From Chloroflexota bacterium (GTDB taxonomy: Bacteria > Chloroflexota > Anaerolineae > Anaerolineales > Villigracilaceae): 64,000 nt of DNA. Both the position numbers and the translations under genes were made by a program. The notes beneath the pieces were generated by a model, which was not told the origin of the DNA, did not search any database, and saw only the letters and a list, made by a program, of their open reading frames with translations. The stretch lies in the NCBI GenBank assembly GCA_013112685.1, contig JABFGC010000002.1, positions 1,436,902 to 1,500,901 on the forward strand. The letters run 5' to 3'. Shown here piece after piece: positions 26,712 through 36,001 of the stretch; the first letter of the stretch is position 1, and the number at the start of each line of letters is the position of its first letter.

Positions 26712-27038
26712 ATGTGTCTATTGATTTTCGAAATCCTGTTGTTTGTCATGGGCATCTACGCCGTGATTTCCGCCAAACTGCCTTCCTGGTTCGTCGGCAA
26801 GGGATACATCGCGGAAGGCAGCCCGGTGCGCATTTTGGGTCTTGTGATGGCAGCGCCCCTGCCGATCGCCTTCTGCGCCGGCGCAGCGATAGGACTCATT
26901 GACCCCGACCAAATCTGGATCGGAAGCGCCATTGAAATCGTGGGCGTCCTTGCGGCGGCAATCATCACCGTTGTTACCCTGCGAAATATCCGTAAACCGG
27001 AGCAGCCTCCGCAAGTGATCGAAATGAAACAGGAGTAG
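26712..27038 (+). CDS. small membrane protein, unknown
   Basis: 108 residues with three hydrophobic segments (LLIFEILLFVMGIYAVIS, ILGLVMAAPLPIAFCAGAAI, AIEIVGVLAAAIITVVTL) and a charged tail. AAGGAGCCGAAC precedes the ATG. It lies between fabG and the Asp23 gene with short gaps, so it is probably in the same operon. No family recognised. Confidence 0.7.
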   Translation: MCLLIFEILLFVMGIYAVISAKLPSWFVGKGYIAEGSPVRILGLVMAAPLPIAFCAGAAIGLIDPDQIWIGSAIEIVGVLAAAIITVVTLRNIRKPEQPPQVIEMKQE

Positions 27039-27040
27039 GA

Positions 27041-27386
27041 ATGACCGAAGAAACACAAGGCAGGGCCCACCGTTTCGCCCGAAGTGCTGACCACCATTGC
27101 GCGTCTTGCCGCGCTGGAAGTGCCCGGCGTCAGCCGCCTTGCGCCGGTGGCTGGCGGGGTGAACCGGCTCTTTCGCCGCGGAACAGACGAAGGCGTCCGA
27201 ATTGAAGCGAAGGAAAACACCGTCTATGCGGACATGTTCCTGATCCTCAAGGAAAACGTCAACATCCGCGAGGTCAGCCGAAACATCCAGCATAACGTGG
27301 CGCGCGCCATTCACGAAATGGTCGGCATGGACGTGGGGGAAGTGAACATCCACATCGAAGACATAGACTTCGACGACGAGGCATAA
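27041..27386 (+). CDS. Asp23/Gls24-family protein, frameshifted at the N-terminus
   Basis: The Asp23/Gls24 envelope-stress family is recognised by VSPEVLTTIARLAALEVPGV, the central VNIREVSRNIQHNVARAIHEMVG and VGEVNIHIEDIDF. The ATG at 27041 (MTEETQGRA) is 2 nt after the previous stop, with AGGAGTAGGA upstream. The frame slips near 27065 at GGGCCC, so only the last 100 residues appear in one frame from an internal start. In this family the protein tethers to the membrane or to neighbouring regulators; it precedes nusB in many Gram-positive-type genomes. Confidence 0.88.
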
Positions 27387-27390
27387 GCGC

Positions 27391-27849
27391 ATGAAACCCC
27401 GCACCAGGGCGCGTTCCATCGCTCTGCAAGTCTTGTATGAAACCGATCTTTCGAGCCATCTTCCAGGCGACGTGCTGAAGACCCGCCTGGAAGATACCGC
27501 GCTCAGCGATGACCTCGCCGAGTTTGCGAGGCAGATCATCTTCGGCGTCCTGCCCATCCGCCACGAACTGGACCAGGTCATCGCCAGGTACGCGCCCGAA
27601 TGGCCCCTCGACCAGATCGCCGCGATTGACCGCAACATCCTGCGAATTGCCTGCTGGAAGTTTGCCATCTCGCGCGAAACGCCCATCAAGGTCGCCATCA
27701 ATGAAGCGGTGGAACTGGCAAAAATCTTCGGCTCCGATTCGACCTCCCGCTTCGTCAACGGCGTGCTCGGCACGCTGGTGGAGCATGAAAACGAAATCCG
27801 TCAGGTCATCAAGGACAGCCTCCCGCAAGGGACAAACATGGAATCGTAG
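27391..27849 (+). CDS. nusB: transcription antitermination factor NusB
   Basis: All-helical NusB, part of the rRNA antitermination complex that binds boxA RNA with S10. Signature stretches are RTRARSIALQVLYETD near the start, IDRNILRIACWKF and PIKVAINEAVELAKIFGSD with SRFVNGVLG. 152 residues, normal length. The frame is intact. It sits 4 bp after the Asp23 gene and 2 bp before tatB. Confidence 0.95.
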   Translation: MKPRTRARSIALQVLYETDLSSHLPGDVLKTRLEDTALSDDLAEFARQIIFGVLPIRHELDQVIARYAPEWPLDQIAAIDRNILRIACWKFAISRETPIKVAINEAVELAKIFGSDSTSRFVNGVLGTLVEHENEIRQVIKDSLPQGTNMES

Positions 27850-27851
27850 GC

Positions 27852-28255
27852 ATGGAAATTCTCGGCGTTGGAATGTCGGAACTTATTTTTGTCATTATCA
27901 TTGCCCTGCTCGTGCTCGGACCGAAGGACATGCAAAAAGCCGGGAAGACTATCGGCAAGTGGTCGCGGCAAAGATCGTCACTTCGGACGGCTGGAAAATC
28001 TTCCAGCAGACTTCGCGCGAACTGCGGACGCTGCCGCACAAGTTGATGCGCGAAGCGAACGAGGAACTGGAACAGATCGGGCAGGAGGTCAGGAACGCCT
28101 CAAACCCGACCTCGCAGCCGGTCAGCCCCTCAAAGCCTTTGCCGCGCTCCCAGCCTTACCCTGCCGATTCCCCGCCGACGAAACCTTCCGAAAACAGGAT
28201 CGCACCCGAGCCGGAGAAAAAAGCCCCCGAAAGCGACCCCCAGAACAATGCGTAA
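27852..28255 (+). CDS. tatB: Sec-independent translocase TatB/TatA-like, frameshifted
   Basis: Single-span twin-arginine translocation component. MSELIFVIIIALLVLGPKDM is the membrane span and hinge; KAGKTIGKW begins the amphipathic helix. The frame shifts near 27965, after which it continues KIVTSDGWKIFQQTSRELRT to a Pro-rich tail. Its acidic Ser/Pro tail and position before tatC favour TatB over TatA. The end overlaps tatC by 8 nt. Confidence 0.88.
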
Positions 28256-29166
28256 ATTCTTTTCGGGCTTGTGGCGGATTCTCACCTTTCCCTTCCGCTT
28301 TGCCTTCGATATTATCGCCTTCCCGTTTCGAGCCGTCTCCCGCTTCAACAAATTTCTGAACACCGAACCCGACGAACGCCCCGTGGCGGATGTGTTCGTG
28401 GACATGGTCTCCAGCCGCGATACCCGCGAGTTGTTCTGGGAGCAGTTGGCGGCCGCGCGCGCACTTGCTGCGCTCGGTGAGCGTGTTGGCGGCGGCGGTG
28501 ATCGCCGCTTTTTGGGTGGCGGAGCCGGTGATGGAATTCCTTGCAGAGCCTGCAGGCGGGCTGGCAAACCTGCAAGCGATTCAAGTCACGGAAGAGATCG
28601 GCGTGTTCATGCGCGTGGCAATGTCGGTGGGGATTGCGGTGGCGTTCCCGTACATTGCGCTGGAACTCTGGCTCTTCGCCGCGCCCGGTTTGAAGCCGCG
28701 CGAGAAGAAGCTGGGGCTGGTGGGTATTCCGCTGGCGACCCTGCTCTTTGTAACCGGAATGGCGTTCACCTACTTCGTTTTGCTCCCGGCGGCTCTCCCG
28801 TTTTTGGGCGGCTTCACAGAAATTGCCCAACTCTGGACGGCGCACGAATACTTTGCATTCGTCACCGGTTTGATGCTGTGGATCGGAATCTTTTTCGAGT
28901 TCCCGCTCGTCATCTACGTGCTGACCGCCATCGGCTTGATCCAGCCGCGCGTCCTCGCCCAGCAATGGCGGCTGGCAATCGTCATCATCGCCCTGCTGGC
29001 CGCGGCAGTCACGCCGACCGTGGGACCCGGTCAATATGGGGCTGGTGATGCTTCCCATGATTTTGTTATACTTTATCAGCATCGGTCTGAGTTATCTCGC
29101 CTACGCCGGGCGGGTCAAACGCGCACCGAGGCGCAGAAAAATGCTTACGACGGAGGGGCAGGCTAA
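28248..29166 (+). CDS. tatC: Sec-independent translocase TatC, frameshifted
   Basis: Six-span Tat receptor component. A long N-terminal extension (residues 1-60, WRILTFPFRFAFDIIAFPF) precedes the canonical ELFWEQLAALRAHLLRS start of TatC. Next come FLAEPAGGLANLQAIQVTEE, FPYIALELWLFAAPGLKPRE, FVTGMAFTYFVLLPAALPFL and ITPTVDP-like AAAVTPTVGP. Frame changes are needed near 28450 and near 29030, and a third close to the 3' end. Otherwise the last frame reads on into the next gene. tatB-tatC pairing supports the call. The Tat-signal sulfatase at 43780 could be a substrate. Confidence 0.9.
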
Positions 29167-29206
29167 AGGTCAGTTTGAAGCGCGCATTTCATCCAAGGAG
29201 AAGAGA

Positions 29207-31737
29207 ATGAACGGGACAACCATCAACTTGCGCCGCGCGGCACTTGCGGCGCTTATCCTCATCCTTGCCGGACAGGCATGTACCATTTCATTGCTTGGAA
29301 ATCCATTCGGCTCCACCACCTCCACGCCGCCAACCGCGGACGTGACGGCTTCCTCCACGCCGTACCCGGTGGCACAGACGACCTTCATCGCCACCCTGCC
29401 TGAACCCTTGCAGGCAAATGAATCGCTCATCCTGACAGTCATGGATGAAGTGACCGGGCTTTCCATCAATGCCACACAATATCCGATGAGTCCGCGCGAT
29501 TCATTGACGTACACCGCCACCTTGCCCCTGCCGTTCAATTCGGTTGTCAAGTATCGCTACATCCGGCGCGGCGCGGCGGCGGGCCCCCGAAGACACCGGC
29601 TCCGGCGCGAACATCCGCTACCGGATGCACTACGTCGCCGGTCCCGGCGAAGTGCAGGACATCATCGCAGACTGGGGGGATAGAGCACTCAACCGCCCGA
29701 CCGGAGCGATTCTGGGACAAATCTTCAACGCCGACACCGGCTCATCCCTGCCGAACATCCTCGTGACGGCGGGAGGCGTGCAATCGTTCACGGATTCGCT
29801 TGGGCGGTTCGAGTTGCCCGGGCTGGGGACTGGCACGCAGCAACTGGTTGCCTACAGCCCGGATGGAATGTACCAGCCCTTCCAGCAGGGTGCGGTCGTT
29901 GGCGATGGCTCCACCACCATCGTGGATCTGCGCATCAAGCCTGCGAGACTGGTCAACGTGACGTTCATGGTGTCCATCCCGCAGGATACCGTGCCGGGCG
30001 TGCCGGTGCGGATTGCGGGCAACATCCTGCAACTCGGCAACACCTTCGCCGATCTGCAGGGCGGAGTCAGCACGGTGACGGATCGCATGCCGATCCTCAA
30101 CCTCCAGGCAGACGGTCGTTACGCCATCACGCTCGGTCTGCCCGCCGGGGCGTACATCCAATACAAATACACTCTCGGCGACGGCTTTTGGAACGCCGAA
30201 CACAAGTCGAACGGCGAATGGGTGGTGCGCGACCTGATTGTCCCGGAACAGGACGTGATCCTTGAAGACACGGTTGCTACCTGGCTGGCGACCAACGAAT
30301 CCGGTCCGATTCTGTTTGAAACGACCATTCCGTCGGTCACGCCGCCGGGCGATATTCTTTATATCCAATTCAACATCTTCGGCTGGATGGAACCCATCCC
30401 GATGTGGCCCCTGGGCAACAACCGTTGGGCGTATAAACTTTACAGCCCGCTCAACTTCCTCGGCTCGTTCTCGTACCGCTATTGCCGCAACGGTCAATGC
30501 GGAAGCGCGGACGACAACCAGACGGCGGGCGCAGCCCCAACCGGCAGGCAGGCATCCACCAGCCTGCTCGGGCAGGATATTCAGGATACGGTCAACTCGT
30601 GGAAGTGGTTCGAAAACCCGGAACCGGCTCCGCTGGTGGGCGCAAGCATCACAAAACGCGCAACCGGGTTTGTCGCCGGGATCGAATACCAGCCCACCTA
30701 CCGCCCGAATTTTTCGTTCTACGCGCCGCAAGCGTTCGCCAACACGCGCGCGATCGGCTCCAACCTCGCCGTGCTTACTCCCACCTGGACGTACACCGGC
30801 ATCTCTCCCCCTGCGTTTTGCCACTGTGCCGGGCGAGGATCCGCTTTGGATTGACACTGCCATCATGATTTCTCAAGCCCGCGCCACGGGACTGAACATT
30901 GCAGTTTTTCCCACGCCTCATTTCCCCGCCCCGGCTGATCCCACGCGGACAGCGGCGACTCACTTTGGCTGAGCGCCCCGCGCGACGCGCAGTGGTGGCA
31001 GACGTGGTTCACCCGTTACCGCGCCTTCGCCGTCAACTACGCCGACCTCGCCAACCAGACCGGGGCAAACATCCTCATCCTCGGCGGCGATTGGGTGGGA
31101 CCCCGCCCTCCCCGGCGGAACGCTTTCGGATGGCTCTCCCTCCAACGTCCCGGCGGATGCGGAAGCGCAGTGGAAAGCCATCATCCGGGATGTACGGTCG
31201 CGCTTCAAGGGTCAGGTCTTCTGGGCGATGCCTTACACCAAATCCAACGTGGAAACGCCGGTCAACTTCCTGCTGGATGTGGATGGAATTTATCTCCTGT
31301 GGTCAGTGCCGTTGAGCACAAGCCAGAGCGCCACAAAAACAGACTACGCCAACGAAGCCGGGCGTCTGCTCGATAACGAGGTTGCGCCGCTCGCCTCCCT
31401 GCTCGGCAAGCCGGTTATCCTTGCGGTGTCGTATCCCTCCGCCGCAGGCGCCGCCAGCGGATGCGTCCCCAACGGCGCGGGCGGGTGCCTGGACTTTGCC
31501 GAACTCTCCCGCCCCAAGCCGGATAACCCTGCGGCAAGCCTCAGCCTGCAAACCCAGGCGGATATTTACGAAGCCATGCTCACCGCCGCCAATGCGCGCT
31601 CGTGGATCTCCGGCTTCGTCAGCCGTGGATACTTCATGCCCGTCGCCCTGCAGGACAAGTCCACGTCCATTCACAGCAAACCGGCGGCGGATATTTTGTG
31701 GTATTGGTATCCGAGAATGCTGGGGACGGTGCAGTAA
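29207..31737 (+). CDS. large multi-domain lipoprotein, several frameshifts
   Basis: Starts MNGTTINLRRAALAALIL with a lipobox ending GQAC, after AAGGAGAAGAG. The joined protein is about 840 residues. It has an N-terminal beta domain and a carboxypeptidase-regulatory-like repeat (TGAILGQIFNADTGSSLPN, GRFELPGLGTG). Two starch-binding-like beta sandwiches follow (FMVSIPQDTVPGVPVRIAGN; ILYIQFNIFGWMEP). The C-terminal domain looks like a TIM-barrel glycosidase (LSAPRDAQWWQTWF, NILILGGDWV, GQVFWAMPY, KPVILAVSYPSA). Frame changes lie near 29582, 30810, 30945 and 31100. A surface glycan-binding or glycan-cleaving role is inferred, not proven. Confidence 0.7.
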
Positions 31738-31753
31738 AAGCGGCGCCGCTTTT
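31736..31753 (+). terminator. terminator of the lipoprotein gene
   Basis: AAAAGCGGCGCCGCTTTT, a perfect 9-bp-arm palindrome overlapping the TAA stop and ending in a T-run. Confidence 0.7.
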
Positions 31754-31754
31754 A

Positions 31755-31782
31755 TTGACATCCCACTCCTTTTGCATATAAT
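31755..31782 (+). promoter_or_regulatory. consensus sigma-70 promoter of the trpB2 leader
   Basis: TTGACA (31755-31760), 16-nt spacer, TATAAT (31777-31782). Transcription would start near 31789, a few bases before stem I of the T-box. Confidence 0.85.
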
Positions 31783-31796
31783 CAGCACATACAAGG

Positions 31797-32146
31797 CATG
31801 GACGAGGAAGAGTAGCCGCTGTACGACGCTTCAGAGAGCAGGTCCGCCGTGGTGAAAGGCCTGCGCGAAACGGCAACGTTGAATGGTCCTCCGAGCCGCA
31901 AGGTGAAAGTTTGACGGTCGAGCAGTGTATTCGTCGGATCGTCGAACGAGTAGCCAACGCCGGGTTTGCCTCCGTTACCATGGCATAGTTACTGAGCGGC
32001 TGGTCGGCCAAACGGCAAAGCGACTCGCTGACTACAAGAGTGAGGCTGGCATCCGTCCCATCACAGCGGATTTTTGTAACCAGCCTAAGTTGGGTGGCAC
32101 CACGGATTCAACGTCCGTCCCATAATGGGACGGACGTTTTGTTTTC
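31797..32146 (+). promoter_or_regulatory. tryptophan T-box riboswitch
   Basis: Stem I opens with GACGAGGAAGAGTA, whose GAGGA pairs with TCCTC at 31887-31891. The specifier loop then reads GAATGG, with TGG (Trp codon) at 31884-31886. The T-box sequence GGGTGGCACCACGG near 32092-32105 would bind the uncharged tRNA 3' end. The terminator AACGTCCGTCCCA-taa-TGGGACGGACGTT plus TTTGTTTT follows at 32110-32146. Uncharged tRNA-Trp would favour the antiterminator and switch on the downstream small ORF and TrpB2. Confidence 0.93.
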
Positions 32147-32208
32147 GCCCCAACGTGTTTTATCCATCCTCTCGCCGAGAAGAGGAAGAAAACAGAAAAG
32201 GAGAATCC

Positions 32209-32367
32209 ATGAATCCAATACCACAATCGAACGAGCCCCCGCCGGAATTTCCATTTCAGGAGCGAAACACCGAACCGCTTGCGGACAACTCACTATCCGC
32301 AGAAGAGGTGCTCGCCGACCAATCCGTCAACGCGGAAGAACGCCTTGTCCCGCGTTTCATACCCTAA
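32209..32367 (+). CDS. 52-residue protein between T-box and trpB2
   Basis: ATG at 32209 with AAAAGGAGA 5 nt upstream; MNPIPQSNEPPPEFPFQERN then an acidic stretch ending VPRFIP. It contains no Trp, so it is not a classical Trp leader peptide. It ends 18 nt before the trpB2 ATG. Likely disordered and Pro/Glu-rich. It is unrecognised; it may be a real T-box-controlled small protein. Confidence 0.55.
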   Translation: MNPIPQSNEPPPEFPFQERNTEPLADNSLSAEEVLADQSVNAEERLVPRFIP

Positions 32368-32385
32368 ACCCATTTGGAGGAGACC

Positions 32386-33756
32386 ATGACCAACCAGACT
32401 CGATTCCTGTTGAACGAAAGCGACCTGCCGAAGTTTTGGTACAACATCAATGCCGATAATCCGGTTCCGCCCACGCCCGTCCTGCACCCCGGCACGATGG
32501 AACCCGTCACGCCGGACTTTTTATCCGTGCTGTTCCCGATGGACCTGATCCTTCAGGAGATCAGCACCGAACGGTTCATCGAGATACCGGAGGAAGTCCG
32601 CGAGATCTATCGTTTATACCGACCCACTCCGCTCCTGCGTGCGCGGCGGCTGGAAAAGGCGCTGGATACCACCGCCCACATCTACTACAAATACGAAGGC
32701 GTCTCCCCGGCGGGAAGTCACAAGCCCAACACCGCCATCGCGCAGGCGTTCTACAACAAGAAGGCTGGCACCAAGGCAATGACCACGGAAACGGGCGCGG
32801 GACAATGGGGTTCGGCGCTTGCCTTTGCCTGTCATTTCTTCGAACTCGACCTGGAAGTGTATATGGTCAAGGTTTCGTATCATCAAAAGCCGTATCGCCG
32901 CAACTTGATGGAAACCTACGGTTCGAGGGTATACGCCAGCCCAACCGACAAGACGAATTACGGACGTTCCGTGCTGGAAGCCGACCCCAACAGTCCCGGC
33001 TCGCTCGGCATCGCCATTTCGGAGGCGGTGGAAGCCGCCGCCACGTCCAACGGCGCGAAGAAATACGGGCTTGGCTCGGTGCTCAACCACGTACTCCTGC
33101 ACCAGACCGTGATTGGCGAGGAAGCCTTGAAGCAGATGGATATGGCGGGCGAATTTCCCGACGTGGTGATCGGTTGCGTGGGCGGCGGCTCGAACTTCGC
33201 CGGGATCGCCTATCCCTTCCTGCGCGAAAACCTGAAGAACGGAAAGCGCGCGCGCCTGCTGGCGGTGGAACCGACCGCCGCACCCTCCCTGACGAAAGGC
33301 GTGTACACCTTCGATTACGGCGACACGGCGAAGATGGCGCCCATCGTCAAGATGCACACGCTCGGGCACGATTTCATCCCGCCGGGAATCCATGCGGGCG
33401 GATTGCGCTATCACGGCATGGCACCCAGCATCTGCGGTCTATACGACGCCGGCTATATCGAGGCAGTGGCTGTCAAACAGATGGCTACTTTCGACGCAGC
33501 GATTCAATTCGCCCACACAGAGGGCATCGTCCCCGCGCCTGAGTCGGCGCATGCCATCCGCGCGGCAATTGACGAGGCGTTGGACGCCAAGGCGAAGGGC
33601 GAAAAGCGCGTGATTCTGTTCAACCTTTCCGGTCACGGCAATTTCGACATGGGCGCGTACGAAGCCTACCTGAGCGGGAAGCTGGAGGACTTCGAATATC
33701 CCGCCGAGGCGGTGCAGGCGGCGATGCAGAAACTACCCCAGGTGCCTGTCGCCTAA
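32386..33756 (+). CDS. trpB: TrpB2-type tryptophan synthase beta-like enzyme
   Basis: PLP enzyme making tryptophan from indole and serine; TrpB2 forms often act without TrpA. The long N-terminus ([20 protein letters not shown]) is typical of TrpB2. The PLP lysine lies in [25 protein letters not shown] matches the ETGAGQHG region. The phosphate-binding loop is [10 protein letters not shown] and the end [20 protein letters not shown] precedes the ATG. The tryptophan T-box upstream strongly supports a Trp role. A terminator follows. Confidence 0.95.
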   Translation: MTNQTRFLLNESDLPKFWYNINADNPVPPTPVLHPGTMEPVTPDFLSVLFPMDLILQEISTERFIEIPEEVREIYRLYRPTPLLRARRLEKALDTTAHIYYKYEGVSPAGSHKPNTAIAQAFYNKKAGTKAMTTETGAGQWGSALAFACHFFELDLEVYMVKVSYHQKPYRRNLMETYGSRVYASPTDKTNYGRSVLEADPNSPGSLGIAISEAVEAAATSNGAKKYGLGSVLNHVLLHQTVIGEEALKQMDMAGEFPDVVIGCVGGGSNFAGIAYPFLRENLKNGKRARLLAVEPTAAPSLTKGVYTFDYGDTAKMAPIVKMHTLGHDFIPPGIHAGGLRYHGMAPSICGLYDAGYIEAVAVKQMATFDAAIQFAHTEGIVPAPESAHAIRAAIDEALDAKAKGEKRVILFNLSGHGNFDMGAYEAYLSGKLEDFEYPAEAVQAAMQKLPQVPVA

Positions 33757-33766
33757 TCCTCGAAAG

Positions 33767-33804
33767 AACTCACCCCGAGCATTCCCGCCGGGGTGAGTTT
33801 GCTT
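33767..33804 (+). terminator. trpB2 terminator
   Basis: AACTCACCCC-N13-GGGGTGAGTT followed by TGCTTTTA, 10 nt past the stop. Confidence 0.85.
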
Positions 33805-33886
33805 TTATTCTGCTGACTCACATTACGCAGGCGTCCTCTTTTTGAACCGCCAGGAAAAAAAGACGGCTCTTTGGTTTGGGTGGGAT

Positions 33887-33990
33887 TACACCGATTTTTA
33901 CCGCCGAGACCGCAGAGTTCGCGGAGGAAATCTTACAAAATCTCTGCGATCTCAGCGCGCTCTGTGGTGAAAGCGGATTTCACCCCACTT
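33887..33990. repeat. imperfect palindromic repeat (CCGCAGAG type)
   Basis: ACCGCCGAGACCGCAGAGTT at the left is mirrored by CTCTGCG...CTCTGTGGTGAAA at the right. GGTGGGATTACACC and TTCACCCCACTTAATCCC form an outer imperfect pair. It fills the gap between trpB2 and the MFS gene; no ORF. Confidence 0.55.
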
Positions 33991-34073
33991 AATCCCAGAG
34001 AACCAAAAGGTTTTGATCGCAGCAATTCCCAATGCGCCGATTAGCGGACGACGACCTCACTCCGGGATATTGT

Positions 34074-34079
34074 TATAAT
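34074..34079 (+). promoter_or_regulatory. -10 box, leaderless MFS gene
   Basis: TATAAT ends 6 nt before the ATG at 34086, no Shine-Dalgarno. Confidence 0.5.
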
Positions 34080-34085
34080 TTCGTC

Positions 34086-35339
34086 ATGCGTTTCAATCTA
34101 TTTCGACAATCCGACATCCCCGAAAAATACCGCCCCAATTTCATCCACCTCTATCTCGACATCGCCTGGTTTGGCGTGCTGAGCGGCACCGCCATCAATT
34201 TCCTCAACGTGTATGCCACGCGCCTCGGCGCAAGCGGCTTGCAGGTCGGTCTGCTCACTGCCACGTCTGCCATCGTCAACCTTTTTCTTGCCATCCCCGC
34301 CGGTCACTGGATCAGCAAACGTCACACCGGCAAAGCGGTCTTCTGGTCTTCCGTGCTTTTCCGCATCGGCTACCTGCTCTGGATTCCCCTGCCCTGGCTT
34401 TTCGACGAACAGGGACAAATCTGGACTCTTATCATCCTGACATTTCTCATGGCAATCCCGCTCACGCCTTTGGGCGTGGGGTTCAATGCGTTGTTTGCAG
34501 AAGCCGTCCCGGAGCAATACCGCGCGCGCGTGGCGGGGACACGCAACGTCACTTTTGCCATCGCCTACATGACGACCTCGCTCATCGCCGGTACCATCCT
34601 CAAAAACACGCCGTTCCCCGGCGGTTATCAGATCGTCTTTGCGATTGGAGCCCTCGGCGCGGCGATAAGCAGTTATCACATCTATCACGTCGAGCCGCTG
34701 CCGGATAGAATCATCGCGCCTCCCTCGGACCCGATTCCTGTTTCCAACCCCAGACCTGTTCCACCCCGAGGCATTGCCGCCGCCCTCCGCACCGACATTT
34801 GGAAAACGGATTTCAGAAAGGTGCTGCTCGCGCTGTTCCTCTTCCATTTCGCGCATTATCTTTCGTCGCCTCTCTACCCGCTTTACAACGTGCACGTGTT
34901 GAACCTCAACGACAGTAACATCGGCATCGGCACCGCCCTCTACTACCTGACCGTGCTTATCGCGTCCACGCAGTTGGGACGCATCGTGCACCGCTTCGGC
35001 AACAAGCGCGTGACCGGCTGGGGCGCGGCGAGCATGGCGACCTACCCCATCATGCTTGCGTTTTCCCAGAACGTACTCCAATTCTACGGCTTGTCGTTTA
35101 TCAACGGCTTCCTGTTCGCGCTCGTCAACGGCGCGTACGCCAATTACATGCTCGAAAACATCCCGCCGCACGACCGTCCCGCGCACCTGGCGTGGTACAC
35201 GATCATGTTCAACTCTGCCGTGTTGACCAGCACACTGGCAGGACCGACCGTCGCCGATGCGATTGGGCTTGCCCCGGCGCTGATTCTCTTCGGCGCGGCG
35301 CGCATCGCCGCGGGTTTGTACCTGCTCAAATGGGGGTAA
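34086..35339 (+). CDS. MFS transporter
   Basis: About 417 residues with twelve spans in two halves. The first half begins FIHLYLDIAWFGVLSGTAINFL and includes ATRLGASGLQVGLLTATSAI and a loop GHWISKRHTGK. The second half starts KVLLALFLFHFAHYLSSPLYPLYN. The substrate cannot be read from sequence. The frame is intact. The start is set by MRFNLFRQSDIPEKYRPNF with the leaderless promoter box; upstream codons are unlikely. Confidence 0.85.
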   Translation: MRFNLFRQSDIPEKYRPNFIHLYLDIAWFGVLSGTAINFLNVYATRLGASGLQVGLLTATSAIVNLFLAIPAGHWISKRHTGKAVFWSSVLFRIGYLLWIPLPWLFDEQGQIWTLIILTFLMAIPLTPLGVGFNALFAEAVPEQYRARVAGTRNVTFAIAYMTTSLIAGTILKNTPFPGGYQIVFAIGALGAAISSYHIYHVEPLPDRIIAPPSDPIPVSNPRPVPPRGIAAALRTDIWKTDFRKVLLALFLFHFAHYLSSPLYPLYNVHVLNLNDSNIGIGTALYYLTVLIASTQLGRIVHRFGNKRVTGWGAASMATYPIMLAFSQNVLQFYGLSFINGFLFALVNGAYANYMLENIPPHDRPAHLAWYTIMFNSAVLTSTLAGPTVADAIGLAPALILFGAARIAAGLYLLKWG

Positions 35340-35342
35340 ATA

Positions 35343-35423
35343 TCAACCACAGATAAACACGGATGGACAGACGCCGGATTGGCGCATTGACCCAATTCAT
35401 CTGCGTTCAACTGTGGTAACTCA
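35343..35423. repeat. imperfect palindromic repeat (CCACAGAT type)
   Basis: AACCACAGATAAACACGGATG is mirrored by CATCTGCGTTCAACTGTGGT. It fills the gap between the MFS gene and smpB. Confidence 0.6.
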
Positions 35424-35426
35424 TGC

Positions 35427-35432
35427 TACAAT
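35427..35432 (+). promoter_or_regulatory. -10-like box, leaderless smpB
   Basis: TACAAT ends 6 nt before the GTG at 35439; no Shine-Dalgarno. Confidence 0.4.
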
Positions 35433-35438
35433 CATCCC

Positions 35439-35900
35439 GTGACCGACAATATCAAAATCATCGCCACCAACCGCAAAGCCGGTTTTGAATACACCCTGCT
35501 CGAAAAGTACGAGGCGGGCATTGCCCTGCACGGCTCGGAGATCAAATCCATCCGCGCGGGGCAGATCAGCATCCAGGAATCCTACGTGGACGTGGAGAAC
35601 GGCAAGCAAGCCTGGCTGCTCGAGGCGCACATCGCCCCCTACGAACAGGCGGGCAAGTTCTTCAACCACGAGCCGCGCCGCAAACGCCGCCTGCTCCTGC
35701 ACAAAAAGGAAATCCGCGAATTGTGGAACAACGTCCGCATCAAGGGCATGACCATCGTCCCGACGCAGGTCTATCTCAAGGATGGGCGCGCCAAAGTGGA
35801 GATCGCCCTCGCCAAAGGCAAGAAAGCCTACGATAAACGCGCGACGATCGCCAGGAGGGATGAGGCGCGGGACAAAGAAAGAACGATGAGAGTCAGATAA
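35439..35900 (+). CDS. smpB: SsrA-binding protein SmpB
   Basis: Binds tmRNA and brings it to stalled ribosomes in trans-translation. Family blocks: NRKAGFEYTLLEKYEAGIAL, LHGSEIKSIRAGQISIQESY, HIAPYEQAGKFFNHEPRRKR and the C-terminal KGKKAYDKRATIARRDEARD. 153 residues, normal. The start is GTG. No ssrA gene was found nearby. Its stop abuts a palindromic repeat. Confidence 0.96.
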   Translation: MTDNIKIIATNRKAGFEYTLLEKYEAGIALHGSEIKSIRAGQISIQESYVDVENGKQAWLLEAHIAPYEQAGKFFNHEPRRKRRLLLHKKEIRELWNNVRIKGMTIVPTQVYLKDGRAKVEIALAKGKKAYDKRATIARRDEARDKERTMRVR

Positions 35901-35992
35901 TGTCGTTGCGAGGGCGCTCTTTGCCCGAAGCAACCTCCAGATTACAAGGAAATTGCTTCGGCGTCGCTCCGCTCCTCCTCGCAAAGACATAT
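35900..35992. repeat. GTCATTGCGAGG-type inverted repeat, copy 1
   Basis: About 93 bp. Outer arms are TGTCGTTGCGAGG and CCTCGCAAAGACA, inner arms CGAAGCAA and TTGCTTCG. The second copy is at 60621-60709. It lies between smpB and the next gene. Confidence 0.8.
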
Positions 35993-36001
35993 GGAGATAA
36001 A

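Noticed and set aside
35900..36001. Longer N-terminus for the gene at 36002 and an antisense ORF here
   Set aside because: Both are readings of the GTCATTGCGAGG repeat; the ATG at 36002 has a ribosome-binding site.
35900..36001. tmRNA gene (ssrA) next to smpB
   Set aside because: No tRNA-like ends or tag-peptide frame; the gap is fully explained by the repeat.
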